From Planctomycetota bacterium (GTDB lineage Bacteria > Planctomycetota > UBA8108 > JACQVS01): 64,000 nucleotides of DNA. Position 1 is the first letter of the stretch; every line of letters begins with the position of its first letter. The notes under the pieces were generated by a model. It was not told the DNA's origin. It did not search any database and was given only the letters and a program-made list of their open reading frames with translations. The stretch is from the NCBI GenBank assembly GCA_028280485.1, contig JANQLS010000023.1, positions 1-64,000 on the forward strand, given 5' to 3'. Positions 25,964 to 35,145 of the stretch are shown piece after piece. Position numbers and translations under genes: made by a program.

Positions 25964-28141
25964 CTATTCGATGTAAAGGAATTCGTTGAGGTTAAGAGCC
26001 GCCAAGCAAAATGAATTGAGGGCTTGCTCGGGCGATAACTTTTCTTCCGATTGAAGCGCTTTCATGTAATTGACGCCACGCGTCACTTCAGCCTCACGGA
26101 CACTGCGGCCGAATACCCGTTGCAACACGAAACGCACTTGATCAGCGGGTTTCTTTCCTGCTTTACCGAGGGTGAGCTTGGTAAAGAAAGAGGCTTCTTC
26201 GTTCATGAACTCACTGTTCAACATGTTGAGAGCTTGAGTTGGCTGAGTAGTAGCGAAACGAACAGGGCAACTCGTATCCGTATCGGCGAGATCGAAACTT
26301 TCGAGGATGGGTGGCCTCAGGGAGCGTTTACTGAAGATGTAGATACTCCGGCGGGAGGATTCTTCACGAGGAGAAAATCCCCAACCCCAGCCAGGACGGG
26401 ATTGTGCATTGAGAACATCAAATGGGATCTTCGTAAAGACGCCGGGTCCACCAGCCTTGAGATTGAGGCTACCATTCGCCCATAAAATCGAATCGCGAAT
26501 CTCTTCGGCCGTGAGGCGTCGCATGTTGAAGCGTGAGAAGAGTTGGTTCGCGGGATCTTTACCTTTTGCGAGCTCTGAAGGTTGCGAAGACATTCGAAAC
26601 GCACGTGAATTTAAAATCAAACGGTGCATGTGTTTCATGCTCCAACCGTTATCCATAAACTCGACGGCTAACCAATCAAGTAACTTGGGATGAGTGGGCG
26701 CCCGGCCCAGTTTTCCAAAGTCATTCGGAGAAGCTACAATCCCACGACCGAAATGATGCTGCCAAAGACGGTTCACCATGACGCGAGCGGTCAGAGGGTT
26801 CTTCTTATCGGCGATCCAACGAGCCAAAGCCAATCGACGACCCGATGAAGCGTTGGGCACCTTAGAAATTTTGGCATCCCCTCCTCCAAGGATCGTGGGA
26901 AAACCGGGAATCACTTTCTCCCCTTCGGTGTGGGGATTTCCTCGATGAAGAATATGGGTTGCTGGAGGTTTAGGACCAAACTCGGAGACACAAACCATGC
27001 GAGGCTTTTCTGGCTTCTTAGCCTTCATCTCAGCAATCGTTTTATGAGCGAGTTCATAATATTCTTTTTGGTGCTTCGAAAGAACCTGTTCTTTGTGCTG
27101 ATTAAAAAGTCGTTTGCGCTCTTTAGGATCTTTAGCGGCTACTTCTTGTTCTTTTTCAGATAAGGTTCTGATGACGAGGTCTTCGTAGGCGGTGAGTTCA
27201 CTGAGCGAATCATTCATCTGCTGCTCAGCCTCTTCGTGCGTGGGCGGAAGATCGAGACGAGTTGTAAGGCTATCCCAATCGATACCGGGTTTCTCTGTTT
27301 TCACAAAGGGTTTGATCCCCCGGAAAAAGGCCAACATGCGATAGTAGTCAGCTTGCGAGATGGGATCCACTTTGTGATCGTGACACCGTGCGCAGTTGAT
27401 GGTGGAAGCGAGGAAGACCTGACTGACCGTCGTCAAAATTCCATCGAGATCATCGTACTGGGCGAGCACGCGATCGGTAGGGTCAAAGTCCCATGCGCCC
27501 AGGCGATAGAAGGCCGTTGCGATGGTGCGCTCCGTAGTTCTAGGTTCTAGTTCATCGCCGGCGAGTTGCTCGGTGAGAAATTGATCGTAAGGCATATCAT
27601 CATTGATGGCCTTGATCACCCAATCCCGATAACGCCACGCACCGGGCTTCGGTCGATCGTTCTCAAAACTATTCGTCTCAGCGAAACGAACTAAATCGAG
27701 CCAATGACGCGCCCAACGCTCACCGTACTGCGGACGGTCGAGTAATTGATTCACCGCCTCTTCATAAGCATCAGGAGAATTATCGTTGGCGAAAACCTGA
27801 ACGGCTTCTGGAGTGGGAGGTAATCCGGTAATGGTGTAGTGAAGTCTACGATAGAGGGCAACTCGATGAAGAGCGGGCGCCGGTTTAAGTCCTGCTTCTT
27901 TAAGCTTGGCAAAGACAAAGGCGTCGATGGGATTCGCTTTCCAATCCGCTGGAACATCCTGAGGAGCCTCAGGCCGCTTCACGGGTTGGTACGACCAATG
28001 ATTTCTGGCTTTGGCTTTTCTCCTAGAATCACGATCCTGTGCTTCAGCTGAAGAGACAAGAAAGACCAACAATAGAAGCAAAAGATGGAAGGGGCGGATT
28101 CGCCCAATTCTTAGATGGAAGATTGCGCGCGAAGGTACCAT
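25964..28141 (-). CDS. DUF1549/DUF1553 protein lacking the N-terminal cytochrome
   Basis: From the ATG at 28141 the product is about 725 residues and starts with a basic N-terminus and a hydrophobic signal (HLLLLLLVFLVSSAEA). The frame opens 40 codons earlier, but that extension has no signal character. DUF1549 follows (about 60-270: NPIDAFVFAKLKEAGLKPAP, GERWARHWLDLVRFAETN), then DUF1553 (about 420-700: MVNRLWQHHFGRGIVASPNDFG, EEIRDSILWANGSL). A CARCHDHKVDP motif sits within DUF1549 (CxxCH). Most planctomycete homologues are about 1000 residues and begin with a PSCyt1 cytochrome; that module is absent here. Confidence 0.85.
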   Translation of the reverse strand: MVPSRAIFHLRIGRIRPFHLLLLLLVFLVSSAEAQDRDSRRKAKARNHWSYQPVKRPEAPQDVPADWKANPIDAFVFAKLKEAGLKPAPALHRVALYRRLHYTITGLPPTPEAVQVFANDNSPDAYEEAVNQLLDRPQYGERWARHWLDLVRFAETNSFENDRPKPGAWRYRDWVIKAINDDMPYDQFLTEQLAGDELEPRTTERTIATAFYRLGAWDFDPTDRVLAQYDDLDGILTTVSQVFLASTINCARCHDHKVDPISQADYYRMLAFFRGIKPFVKTEKPGIDWDSLTTRLDLPPTHEEAEQQMNDSLSELTAYEDLVIRTLSEKEQEVAAKDPKERKRLFNQHKEQVLSKHQKEYYELAHKTIAEMKAKKPEKPRMVCVSEFGPKPPATHILHRGNPHTEGEKVIPGFPTILGGGDAKISKVPNASSGRRLALARWIADKKNPLTARVMVNRLWQHHFGRGIVASPNDFGKLGRAPTHPKLLDWLAVEFMDNGWSMKHMHRLILNSRAFRMSSQPSELAKGKDPANQLFSRFNMRRLTAEEIRDSILWANGSLNLKAGGPGVFTKIPFDVLNAQSRPGWGWGFSPREESSRRSIYIFSKRSLRPPILESFDLADTDTSCPVRFATTQPTQALNMLNSEFMNEEASFFTKLTLGKAGKKPADQVRFVLQRVFGRSVREAEVTRGVNYMKALQSEEKLSPEQALNSFCLAALNLNEFLYIE

Positions 28142-28281
28142 TTGAAGAATCAGTTGTCGGAAATTTTTATATTTATAGGGACAGCAAAAGCATGAACACT
28201 TGCTGAATGATCGACCACGGTGAAAGAGTAAATTATACCCCTCATCAATGGCCGTTCTCAACTGATTTGCAGTAGGTAGAG

Positions 28282-28611
28282 CTATCCCAAGACACTTAAT
28301 CCGATGGTCCCTATCTCTGCCCCTTTGTCATCGCTATACTTTTCAATTTTAAGATCTAATTCTTCCTCTAACTTAGGATAATCTTCAGGAAACTGCTTAC
28401 TCCCTTCTGGCTTAAAGTATGGAACCAACAATAAGGCTCTAAACGGAACGCCAAGATCTATATAACAGCCATAGACATCTCGAGAAACTACAGTTCCCTT
28501 AACGATAGTTCCAATGGGATGCGTTCTTTTATAGCCATTCCACTGCACCAAAAGCTCTGGGCTAAATTCTTTAATTTCTGGAGGGATTTCACCTTCAAGG
28601 GTTCGATTCAA
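28282..28611 (-). CDS. Small S1-like RNA-binding domain protein
   Basis: This 109-residue protein centres on an S1-type OB fold: HPIGTIVKGTVVSRDVYGCYIDLGVPFRALLLVPYF (about residues 31-66) has the V-G-x-V-x-x-I-D-x-G pattern of S1 strands. The short acidic C-terminus ends DKGAEIGTIGLSVLG. It is cytosolic, with no signal. It could bind RNA or the ribosome, but isolated S1 domains of this size are diverse. It ends about 140 nt before the DUF1549 start. No functional link to its neighbours can be read. Confidence 0.6.
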   Translation of the reverse strand: MNRTLEGEIPPEIKEFSPELLVQWNGYKRTHPIGTIVKGTVVSRDVYGCYIDLGVPFRALLLVPYFKPEGSKQFPEDYPKLEEELDLKIEKYSDDKGAEIGTIGLSVLG

Positions 28612-28858
28612 GCCTTAGTCTCCATTCTCATTTTTTAGATTATCTCATTCGAATTGCTGGACCAAAAAGGCTAAAAATATCAGATAAGATATTTCTTCAA
28701 TCCAGCCACCCTCAGATCCTTATTCTCTATTCAGGAAACCTCTGATATCCAAAGGTTAATAGAATTTCGAACTAAAATCCTGATATCATAACTTTTAATT
28801 TCGATTCCAATTTAAATCCTATGTCCAAATTCTTCTTTCACTTAAACGGAAGAACTCC

Positions 28859-30289
28859 ATGCCTCGCCTTCAACGCATCACCGGATTCAGCCTCCTTGCC
28901 TTCAGTCTTTCCTTTTCAGGATGCGCCAGTGTCGATACTTTAAGTAATTACCCCCAATCACCCCAAATCTTCGGCGGTCTTCGGGGGCATGTCGAAGGAT
29001 TTCCTTACGGTCATCTCGCCCCACTGACTTCTGGAGGACACGGAGGCATGGGAGTCGGAATTTTAGCCCCATTTCTTATTCCACTCATCGTCATCGACCT
29101 TCCCCTGAGTCTATCGATTGATGCTGTCGCTCTGCCAGTAACGATTCCCGGCGAAATCTACTGGTGGTCTTCGGGAAAAGAAGCTCACGAACAAGCCTTA
29201 AAAGAAGCGAGCAATCAAAGAACGAAACAAAGAGCAACTGAACGTAGTAACCTAACAATTCAACGAGCGATAGCTGCTCTCGACTCATCAAATGAAAAGG
29301 ACCAGCTCAGCGTAACCCGTTCTCTCAAGCGACACGGCGTACCCCATCAGGAACTCGCCAATAAACTTCTTCGTATTCTGAGGAGGTCCAAAAATTCAAA
29401 CCTCCTCATGGAGACAGTTCCCGCTTTGGAGAAAACGGGCTCCGGTAGAGTTGAAGAAATACAAGCACTTACAAGTACCCTAAAATCAACTAAAAGCATC
29501 TATCTCCAACGTCGGATTCTGCGTGCGCTTGCAGGCTTGGGCAAACGAGCACAGGACTCAATAGCGTTGACTGCGCAGGAAGAGATTCTTCAACTCCTTA
29601 AGAAATCAAAGGAACCCATGGTCGCTCATGCAGCGTTATTAGCTGCATGCCAACTGACTCAAACAACACCTCTGAAAAAAAAACTGGCGAACTTCTTAGA
29701 CAAAACTAGTAATGCTCGTAATTCAGTTCAAGCAGTTCTCTTTAAAGAAAAAACACGCCAGAGACGTATGGAGGCGGACGCGAAGCTGAAAACGGATGTC
29801 ATTCCTACACTCAAAACAATTCTTAATGTTATCGATCCAAATAACGAAGGGGCCATTCTCACCTTACTGGTTCTCGGGGAAAAACCATCGATACCCTCCA
29901 CGCTCCTCCAAAAAGTTATTCGTGAGGAAACGAGCCCAAATCCAAGCCGCGAACTCTATCTCGTTGTTAAATCCACAGGTCAATCAGCCGCTTTGCCTTT
30001 AGCCGAACTCCTCGATGCCAAAGAAGAACCCGGTACACGACGTCGAGCAGCCTTCGCCATCCGACACTTGGGTCGCGACGCCCAACCCGCACTCCCGCAG
30101 ATTCTTACACAAGCCCTTAGAGGCGATAAAGAAAAGGATCTTTATTTACGTACCATTATAATCTCGTGCTTAGAAACGATTGGGATTTACAATGAGCAAG
30201 TTCGTTCGGCACTCGACACTCTTGAAAAAGATTCCAACCCCAGAGTGAAACAGCAAGCAGTGACGGCTCGAAAGGCTCTGGAGCGTTAA
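28859..30289 (+). CDS. YceK/YidQ-like lipoprotein with C-terminal HEAT repeats
   Basis: This 476-residue protein has a lipoprotein signal ending SLSFSGCAS (Cys about residue 22). Residues about 35-105 resemble the YceK/YidQ small lipoproteins (FGGLRGHVEGFPYG, then PLIVIDLPLSLSIDAVALPVTIPGEIYWW). The rest is helical and built of HEAT-like repeats (for example about residues 140-240, 380-470: RRRAAFAIRHLGRDAQPALPQILTQAL). YceK-type proteins are normally about 75-110 residues, so the fusion to a HEAT solenoid is the odd point. It is probably attached to a membrane and binds a protein partner. The ATG has GGAAG about 7 nt upstream. Confidence 0.65.
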   Translation: MPRLQRITGFSLLAFSLSFSGCASVDTLSNYPQSPQIFGGLRGHVEGFPYGHLAPLTSGGHGGMGVGILAPFLIPLIVIDLPLSLSIDAVALPVTIPGEIYWWSSGKEAHEQALKEASNQRTKQRATERSNLTIQRAIAALDSSNEKDQLSVTRSLKRHGVPHQELANKLLRILRRSKNSNLLMETVPALEKTGSGRVEEIQALTSTLKSTKSIYLQRRILRALAGLGKRAQDSIALTAQEEILQLLKKSKEPMVAHAALLAACQLTQTTPLKKKLANFLDKTSNARNSVQAVLFKEKTRQRRMEADAKLKTDVIPTLKTILNVIDPNNEGAILTLLVLGEKPSIPSTLLQKVIREETSPNPSRELYLVVKSTGQSAALPLAELLDAKEEPGTRRRAAFAIRHLGRDAQPALPQILTQALRGDKEKDLYLRTIIISCLETIGIYNEQVRSALDTLEKDSNPRVKQQAVTARKALER

Positions 30290-30358
30290 TTCACCTTCCA
30301 CGGGTTCATCGCGTATGTATACGTGACTTAAGAGCGTATTCCTGGTACGCTTAAAGTT

Positions 30359-33049
30359 ATGTTTCAAAACAAATCGACCTACTTCATCGCCACTCAAAAA
30401 TGGGTACTCAAACTGACACTCGGAACCCTCCTGGTGTCTCTGCCTTCAAGCGTGACCGCATCCGACAAGCCCACCCTTGAAGAACTCAAAATATCCGGAG
30501 CGAAACAATCTCGCTATCGAAAACAATCGACGGTTCCCATTACACCGAAATCTGCCGAGCTTTCACCCCAAAAGTTTCGCAAGGCGATCATGCCGATTCT
30601 GACCGAACACTGTGTCAAGTGCCACGGCCCAGATAAAGCAAAGGCCGACCTTCGCATCGATGAACTCAACCCAGATCTGGTGAAAGGCGGGGATGTCGAT
30701 TGGTGGCTTGAAGTGATGGCCGTCTTAGGTAACGGCGAGATGCCGCCTCCAAGGCGGTCGAAGTTGTCGACAGAAGATCGCACGCAATTAATCGACTTGT
30801 TGTCCAAAGAAATTCAGAATGCCTCGACCATAAGACGGGCCTCCGGGAAGCATTCTTCGTTTCGACGTATGACGCGTTACGAGTACAACTACGCTCTTCA
30901 AGATATCTTGGGCTTAGAGAGAGAGTTCGCCCGAGACCTCCCTCCCGAAGCTCGCTCTGAAGATGGCTTTCAAAATAGCTCCGAAACCTTGCACATGTCG
31001 GTCGTGCAACTCGAAACGTATCGACGCCTCGCAAAGAAAGCATTAGCTCGAGCAACGACACTCGGCCAGCGCCCCCCCGTACTTTATTGGGGCGTCTCGA
31101 TGGAGCAGGCTTCTAAAATCGATTTTTCGAATCAGTACGAAAAAATCAACCAGCTCAAGAACAAGTTCAAAGAAGACCCTGAGAAGCAAAAATCGGAAAT
31201 TGAAAAACTTCTCAACAGTTTCCGAAAACCTCACGGGAACACCCATTTCAAAATTCTTTCAACCGGTCAAACGACTCCTCACTCCTGGAGCTACGGTAGA
31301 GCGAGGTACGCTCACAAACCCACCAGCACTCGCCCAGAAATTCCAAAGTCATTCGATCACGTTGCAATTATTCCTCAAGGACGACATAGGACCTTGATTG
31401 TGGAACTCGGAGAAAAAGTTCCCGATGAAGGCATCTTAAGAGTTCGAGCTCTCGTATCAAAAACAACAGCCGAGGAAAAGCAAACCCCGAGCCTTCAGCT
31501 CGAGTTCGGCTTCCAGGCCAGCAACGAAGGAAGAGCACGACTTCGAGTCAGCAAGAAGGACATTCCGATCACTGCGACTCCAGATAAGCCTAAGTTCTAT
31601 CATTGGGATGTTCCCTTAGGCGATATTTATTTGCGCAACACGGTGAGGAAAACATCACCCTTAGGTGCGATGCCCAATCCCTCTGAATACATTCGGTTTG
31701 TCAACAGCTCGGCTTCCCAGGGAGATATTCAAATTTACTACGTGGAAGTTTCGACTCCGGTCTACGATCATTGGCCCCCCGAATCTCATCAGAGAATCTT
31801 TTTCGACAGCGAGAAAAGAAAAGATGAAACCGCCTACGCCAAAGAAATTCTGAAGAAATTCATGTCGCGAGCCTGGAGACGAAAAATCTCCCCCGATGAG
31901 ATAGAACGAAAAGTTCGCCTTTTTCATCGGATGCGAAAGCTTTCCAATTCCTTTGAACAAGCCATGGTGGAAGTATTAGCCACCGTGCTTTCTTCCCCCG
32001 ATTTCCTTTATATCGTTCGCCATTCCAAGAAACCAAGCCAACCGACACCTCTATCTGATCATGAATTGGCAACTCGACTTTCTATGTTTCTTTGGTCGAG
32101 TGTCCCCGACGGAAAACTCCTTGAATTAGCTAACGCTGGCAAGTTAACTCAGCCAAAAATCCTCGTCGCTCAAATCCAACGGATGTTAAAAGATTCTCGC
32201 TCTAAGCGATTTTCAAAACATTTCGTTCGGCAATGGCTCGGAATACAACTCTTAGACTTCGTTAAACCTAAACGTGGATTAGAACCGCTTCTTAAAGAAG
32301 CCATGCAACGAGAACCCATCGAGCTGTTTCAAGAGATGCTGCTTCACAACGAAAGTGTCTTGAATTTCATCCACGCCGATTACACGATGGTTAACGAACG
32401 TCTCGCAAGGCATTATGGTTTGCCCAATGTTCAGGGGAATCATTTTCAACGAGTTGCACTCGACCTCCGTCACAACCGTGGAGGTCTACTCACTCAAGCC
32501 GGCTTGTTAGCGATGAACTCAAGCGGTGAAGATTCCAATCCTCTAAAACGGGGTATCTGGGTTTTGGAAAGCCTTCTCAACGATCCCCCACCTCCTCCAC
32601 CACCCGCAGTCCCGGAAATCGACCTCGCCGATCCAGAAATCGCCAAGATGACTCTCAAAGAACGTATAGAAGACCATCGAAACCACGCGGCCTGCATGTC
32701 TTGTCACATCAAGATCGACCCCTGGGGCATCGCCCTTGAAAATTTTGACGCCCTTGGGCGTTGGCGCAATAAGATTAACGGAAAACCCGTAGACGCAACG
32801 AGTCGTTTGTTTAACAATGAACTCTTAGAAGGAATGGATGGATTGAAACGATTCTTACTGAAGAATCGCCAAGACCAATTCGTTCAAGCCTTAGTGCACA
32901 GGATGACAACCTACGCTCTGGGGCGCCCCTTGACCTTCAGTGACCGAGCCGGTGTTGAAGAGATCACCGCTCAAATTCGCCAGCGAGGGGATGGCCTGGC
33001 AACCCTGATTAAACAGGTAGCTACAAGTGAACTATTCAGAACAAAATAA
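30359..33049 (+). CDS. DUF1592-type planctomycete haem protein (copy 2)
   Basis: This 896-residue protein has an N-terminal signal (about 15-35) and CVKCH at 85-89 in the PSCyt-like segment (HCVKCHGPDKAKADLRIDE). DUF1587 (TRYEYNYALQDILGL), DUF1592 and DUF1588 follow, with a second CMSCH at 779-783 (KIDPWGIALENFDALGRWR), then DUF1585. Two c-type haems are predicted. It overlaps the DUF1552 gene by 23 bp, and that gene starts with GTG inside this one's end. Order is DUF1592 then DUF1552, as in copy 3. Confidence 0.88.
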   Translation: MFQNKSTYFIATQKWVLKLTLGTLLVSLPSSVTASDKPTLEELKISGAKQSRYRKQSTVPITPKSAELSPQKFRKAIMPILTEHCVKCHGPDKAKADLRIDELNPDLVKGGDVDWWLEVMAVLGNGEMPPPRRSKLSTEDRTQLIDLLSKEIQNASTIRRASGKHSSFRRMTRYEYNYALQDILGLEREFARDLPPEARSEDGFQNSSETLHMSVVQLETYRRLAKKALARATTLGQRPPVLYWGVSMEQASKIDFSNQYEKINQLKNKFKEDPEKQKSEIEKLLNSFRKPHGNTHFKILSTGQTTPHSWSYGRARYAHKPTSTRPEIPKSFDHVAIIPQGRHRTLIVELGEKVPDEGILRVRALVSKTTAEEKQTPSLQLEFGFQASNEGRARLRVSKKDIPITATPDKPKFYHWDVPLGDIYLRNTVRKTSPLGAMPNPSEYIRFVNSSASQGDIQIYYVEVSTPVYDHWPPESHQRIFFDSEKRKDETAYAKEILKKFMSRAWRRKISPDEIERKVRLFHRMRKLSNSFEQAMVEVLATVLSSPDFLYIVRHSKKPSQPTPLSDHELATRLSMFLWSSVPDGKLLELANAGKLTQPKILVAQIQRMLKDSRSKRFSKHFVRQWLGIQLLDFVKPKRGLEPLLKEAMQREPIELFQEMLLHNESVLNFIHADYTMVNERLARHYGLPNVQGNHFQRVALDLRHNRGGLLTQAGLLAMNSSGEDSNPLKRGIWVLESLLNDPPPPPPPAVPEIDLADPEIAKMTLKERIEDHRNHAACMSCHIKIDPWGIALENFDALGRWRNKINGKPVDATSRLFNNELLEGMDGLKRFLLKNRQDQFVQALVHRMTTYALGRPLTFSDRAGVEEITAQIRQRGDGLATLIKQVATSELFRTK

Positions 33050-34475
33050 ATCATCTTCAGTGAACTTTAATTCACTCGATCGCCGAAGTTTTCTTCGAGG
33101 CGCGGGTTGGGCTTTGACTTTGCCCTTGTTTGGATCGCTTTCGATCTCAGAAGCCATTGCCGCCAAAACCGCAAACAATCGTAAGCGCTTAGGATGTTTT
33201 TATTTTCCCGATGGCGTCCCGATGCCCCGAGCCGATGATCCTGCATTCAAGGATTGGGCTTGGTTCCCACATGGCAACGGCAAGAAGTTCACTTTCACCA
33301 AAGTTTTCGAACCACTTAAACCTTTACGAGATGAGTTTACCGTCTTATCGGGGCTCTCCCATCCCGCAGGACGTATCGTTCACGGTCACAACAACGCCGA
33401 TCAATTCCTAACGGGCGCGGCAACGGGAAGTGGAGATACAGATTATAAGAATACGATCTCGCTCGACCAAGAATACGCGAAACATGTAGGCGACCAAACT
33501 CGGTACGCTTCGCTAGTCATGTCAACTGATGGGGGCGCAGGTACGGCTCGCGGAGCTCATACCATTTCATTCGACCGTAATGGGAAAGCGATCCCAGCTG
33601 AAAACCGCCCCAAGCGAATCTTCGACATGTTGTTTGTTAAAAGTAATGCGAACGCAGCTCGTGAACTCGCTCTCAGCGAAAGTGCTTTAGATGATTTGCT
33701 TGAAGATGCGAAACAACTGCGCAAGCGCCTCTCTTCGGATGACAAGAAAAATTTAGACGAGTACCTGCAATCCGTTCGGGAAGCCGAGCGCCGAGTGCAA
33801 AAAGCGAAGCATTGGGTTAACACACCTCTTCCCAAGGTCGCTGCTGATCATCTCAACTTAGAAATCACTCCAAATCAGCCGCGCGAATATTTGCAGACGA
33901 TGTTCGAGCTCATGTACTTGTCTTTCAAGACGGACATCACCCGCGTGGCGACCTACCAAATCGGTCGAGAAAATGGCGTCGGAATCAGCGACCATTTATC
34001 GCGGGCGATCGGATTCTCCAATGCCCACCAATTGTCGCACGAAACCAAACGACCCAATGGTTGGAAGAACTTCGGAATGTATTGCCGTTTCCTCCACGAA
34101 GAGTTTGGGCGCTTCGTCAAAAAACTAAAAGAAACTCCTGAGCCCTCAGGCGAAGGATCCATCTTAGACAATACTCTTCTCCTGTTTGGTTCAGCCTCGA
34201 GTGCCTTCCATCTCTCAAGGAACTACCCCTTGATTCTCGCCGGTGGAAAAAACATGGGACTCGAGCACGGCCGGTACCTCAACTATGCTGGAACCAAAGC
34301 CTACAAAGGAGGTTGGGCTCCAGGCGATCAAGAACCTTGGACGTTTAAGGCCGCGAAAGAAGATCTACCTCTCTCCAACCTCTTCGTCTCCATGATTCAG
34401 CGGCTAGGAGTTGAGACCAGTTCGTTTGCTGACAGCACGGGGAAGTTGGACGAGATTCATACGAGGTGGTTTTAA
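33027..34475 (+). CDS. DUF1552 secreted protein (copy 2)
   Basis: This 482-residue DUF1552 protein has the Tat-like LDRRSFLRGAGWALTLPLFGSL segment at about residues 17-38 and the family features VLSGLSHPAGRIVHGHNNADQFLTG and RVATYQIGRENGVGISDHLSR. The start is GTG at 33027 with AGGTAG about 7 nt upstream. An ATG-independent start inside the upstream gene suggests translational coupling. The gene ends just before a strong intrinsic terminator, so the DUF1592/DUF1552 pair forms a complete two-gene unit. Function of the pair is not established. Confidence 0.88.
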   Translation: MNYSEQNKSSSVNFNSLDRRSFLRGAGWALTLPLFGSLSISEAIAAKTANNRKRLGCFYFPDGVPMPRADDPAFKDWAWFPHGNGKKFTFTKVFEPLKPLRDEFTVLSGLSHPAGRIVHGHNNADQFLTGAATGSGDTDYKNTISLDQEYAKHVGDQTRYASLVMSTDGGAGTARGAHTISFDRNGKAIPAENRPKRIFDMLFVKSNANAARELALSESALDDLLEDAKQLRKRLSSDDKKNLDEYLQSVREAERRVQKAKHWVNTPLPKVAADHLNLEITPNQPREYLQTMFELMYLSFKTDITRVATYQIGRENGVGISDHLSRAIGFSNAHQLSHETKRPNGWKNFGMYCRFLHEEFGRFVKKLKETPEPSGEGSILDNTLLLFGSASSAFHLSRNYPLILAGGKNMGLEHGRYLNYAGTKAYKGGWAPGDQEPWTFKAAKEDLPLSNLFVSMIQRLGVETSSFADSTGKLDEIHTRWF

Positions 34476-34492
34476 AATTAAAAATCAATATC

Positions 34493-34525
34493 AAGCCCAA
34501 GGTCAAAAGGCCTTGGGCTTTTTTT
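34493..34525 (+). terminator. Strong rho-independent terminator
   Basis: A perfect 10-bp stem (AAGCCCAAGG at 34493-34502 with its complement at 34511-34520, 8-nt loop) is followed at once by a T-run. It lies 17 nt after the DUF1552 stop and ends that transcript. Confidence 0.9.
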
Positions 34526-34660
34526 ATATTAAATTGATGGGTAATCATTTGAGGCGGAGAGATATGCTGGTGACATAACTGAAGCTCTGTCTAAGCACTA
34601 ATAAAAACATTAGTAAAGCCACTCAGCTCGAAAACTCACTTACAAAGACAGGACTGCACC

Positions 34661-35095
34661 ATGGAAGACACTATTAGCATTATTGTGCGAAGTCGACCCG
34701 AAAAGGTGTTTGCCTATCTCTCGAATCCTGAAAACGCACCAGAGTGGGTTCCCTATTTGGTTTCAGTTCAGAAGATTACCGATGGAGATGTTGGAGTTGG
34801 GACTCGGTACGTAGAAATCGTTCAGATAGGGAAATGGCAAAACGAAGCCGAGCTTGAAATCACGGAATACAACCCACCGCATGTCTTCGCCTATAAGGGC
34901 AAGGGAGGTCCTTCGAGGTTCACCGCTCGCTTTACGATAAAACCCGAAGGCGATGGGACGAGGATCGAACATCGCTATTCGTTGCGTATGACGGGAATCT
35001 TTGTAATTCTCTCCCCCTTCACCAATCGTTGGGTTCGGATAAATGCTCAAACGGGGATGGATTCGCTTCAATCCATTTTCCACAGTAAAGACTAA
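34661..35095 (+). CDS. SRPBCC-family (START-like) protein
   Basis: This 144-residue cytosolic protein has the SRPBCC fold (polyketide cyclase/START-like): the N-terminal ISIIVRSRPEKVFAYLSNPENAPEWVPYLVSV strand-helix, the central ITEYNPPHVFAYKG and the last helix ending QTGMDSLQSIFHSK. The family binds hydrophobic ligands in a deep pocket. No ligand can be inferred. It is followed by the sulfatase 50 nt later on the same strand, but no functional link is evident. No signal peptide is present. Confidence 0.8.
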   Translation: MEDTISIIVRSRPEKVFAYLSNPENAPEWVPYLVSVQKITDGDVGVGTRYVEIVQIGKWQNEAELEITEYNPPHVFAYKGKGGPSRFTARFTIKPEGDGTRIEHRYSLRMTGIFVILSPFTNRWVRINAQTGMDSLQSIFHSKD

Positions 35096-35145
35096 CAAGA
35101 TCGTTAGAAACCATCTCAGCAGAATCACCGCCGAAAGATATTAAG

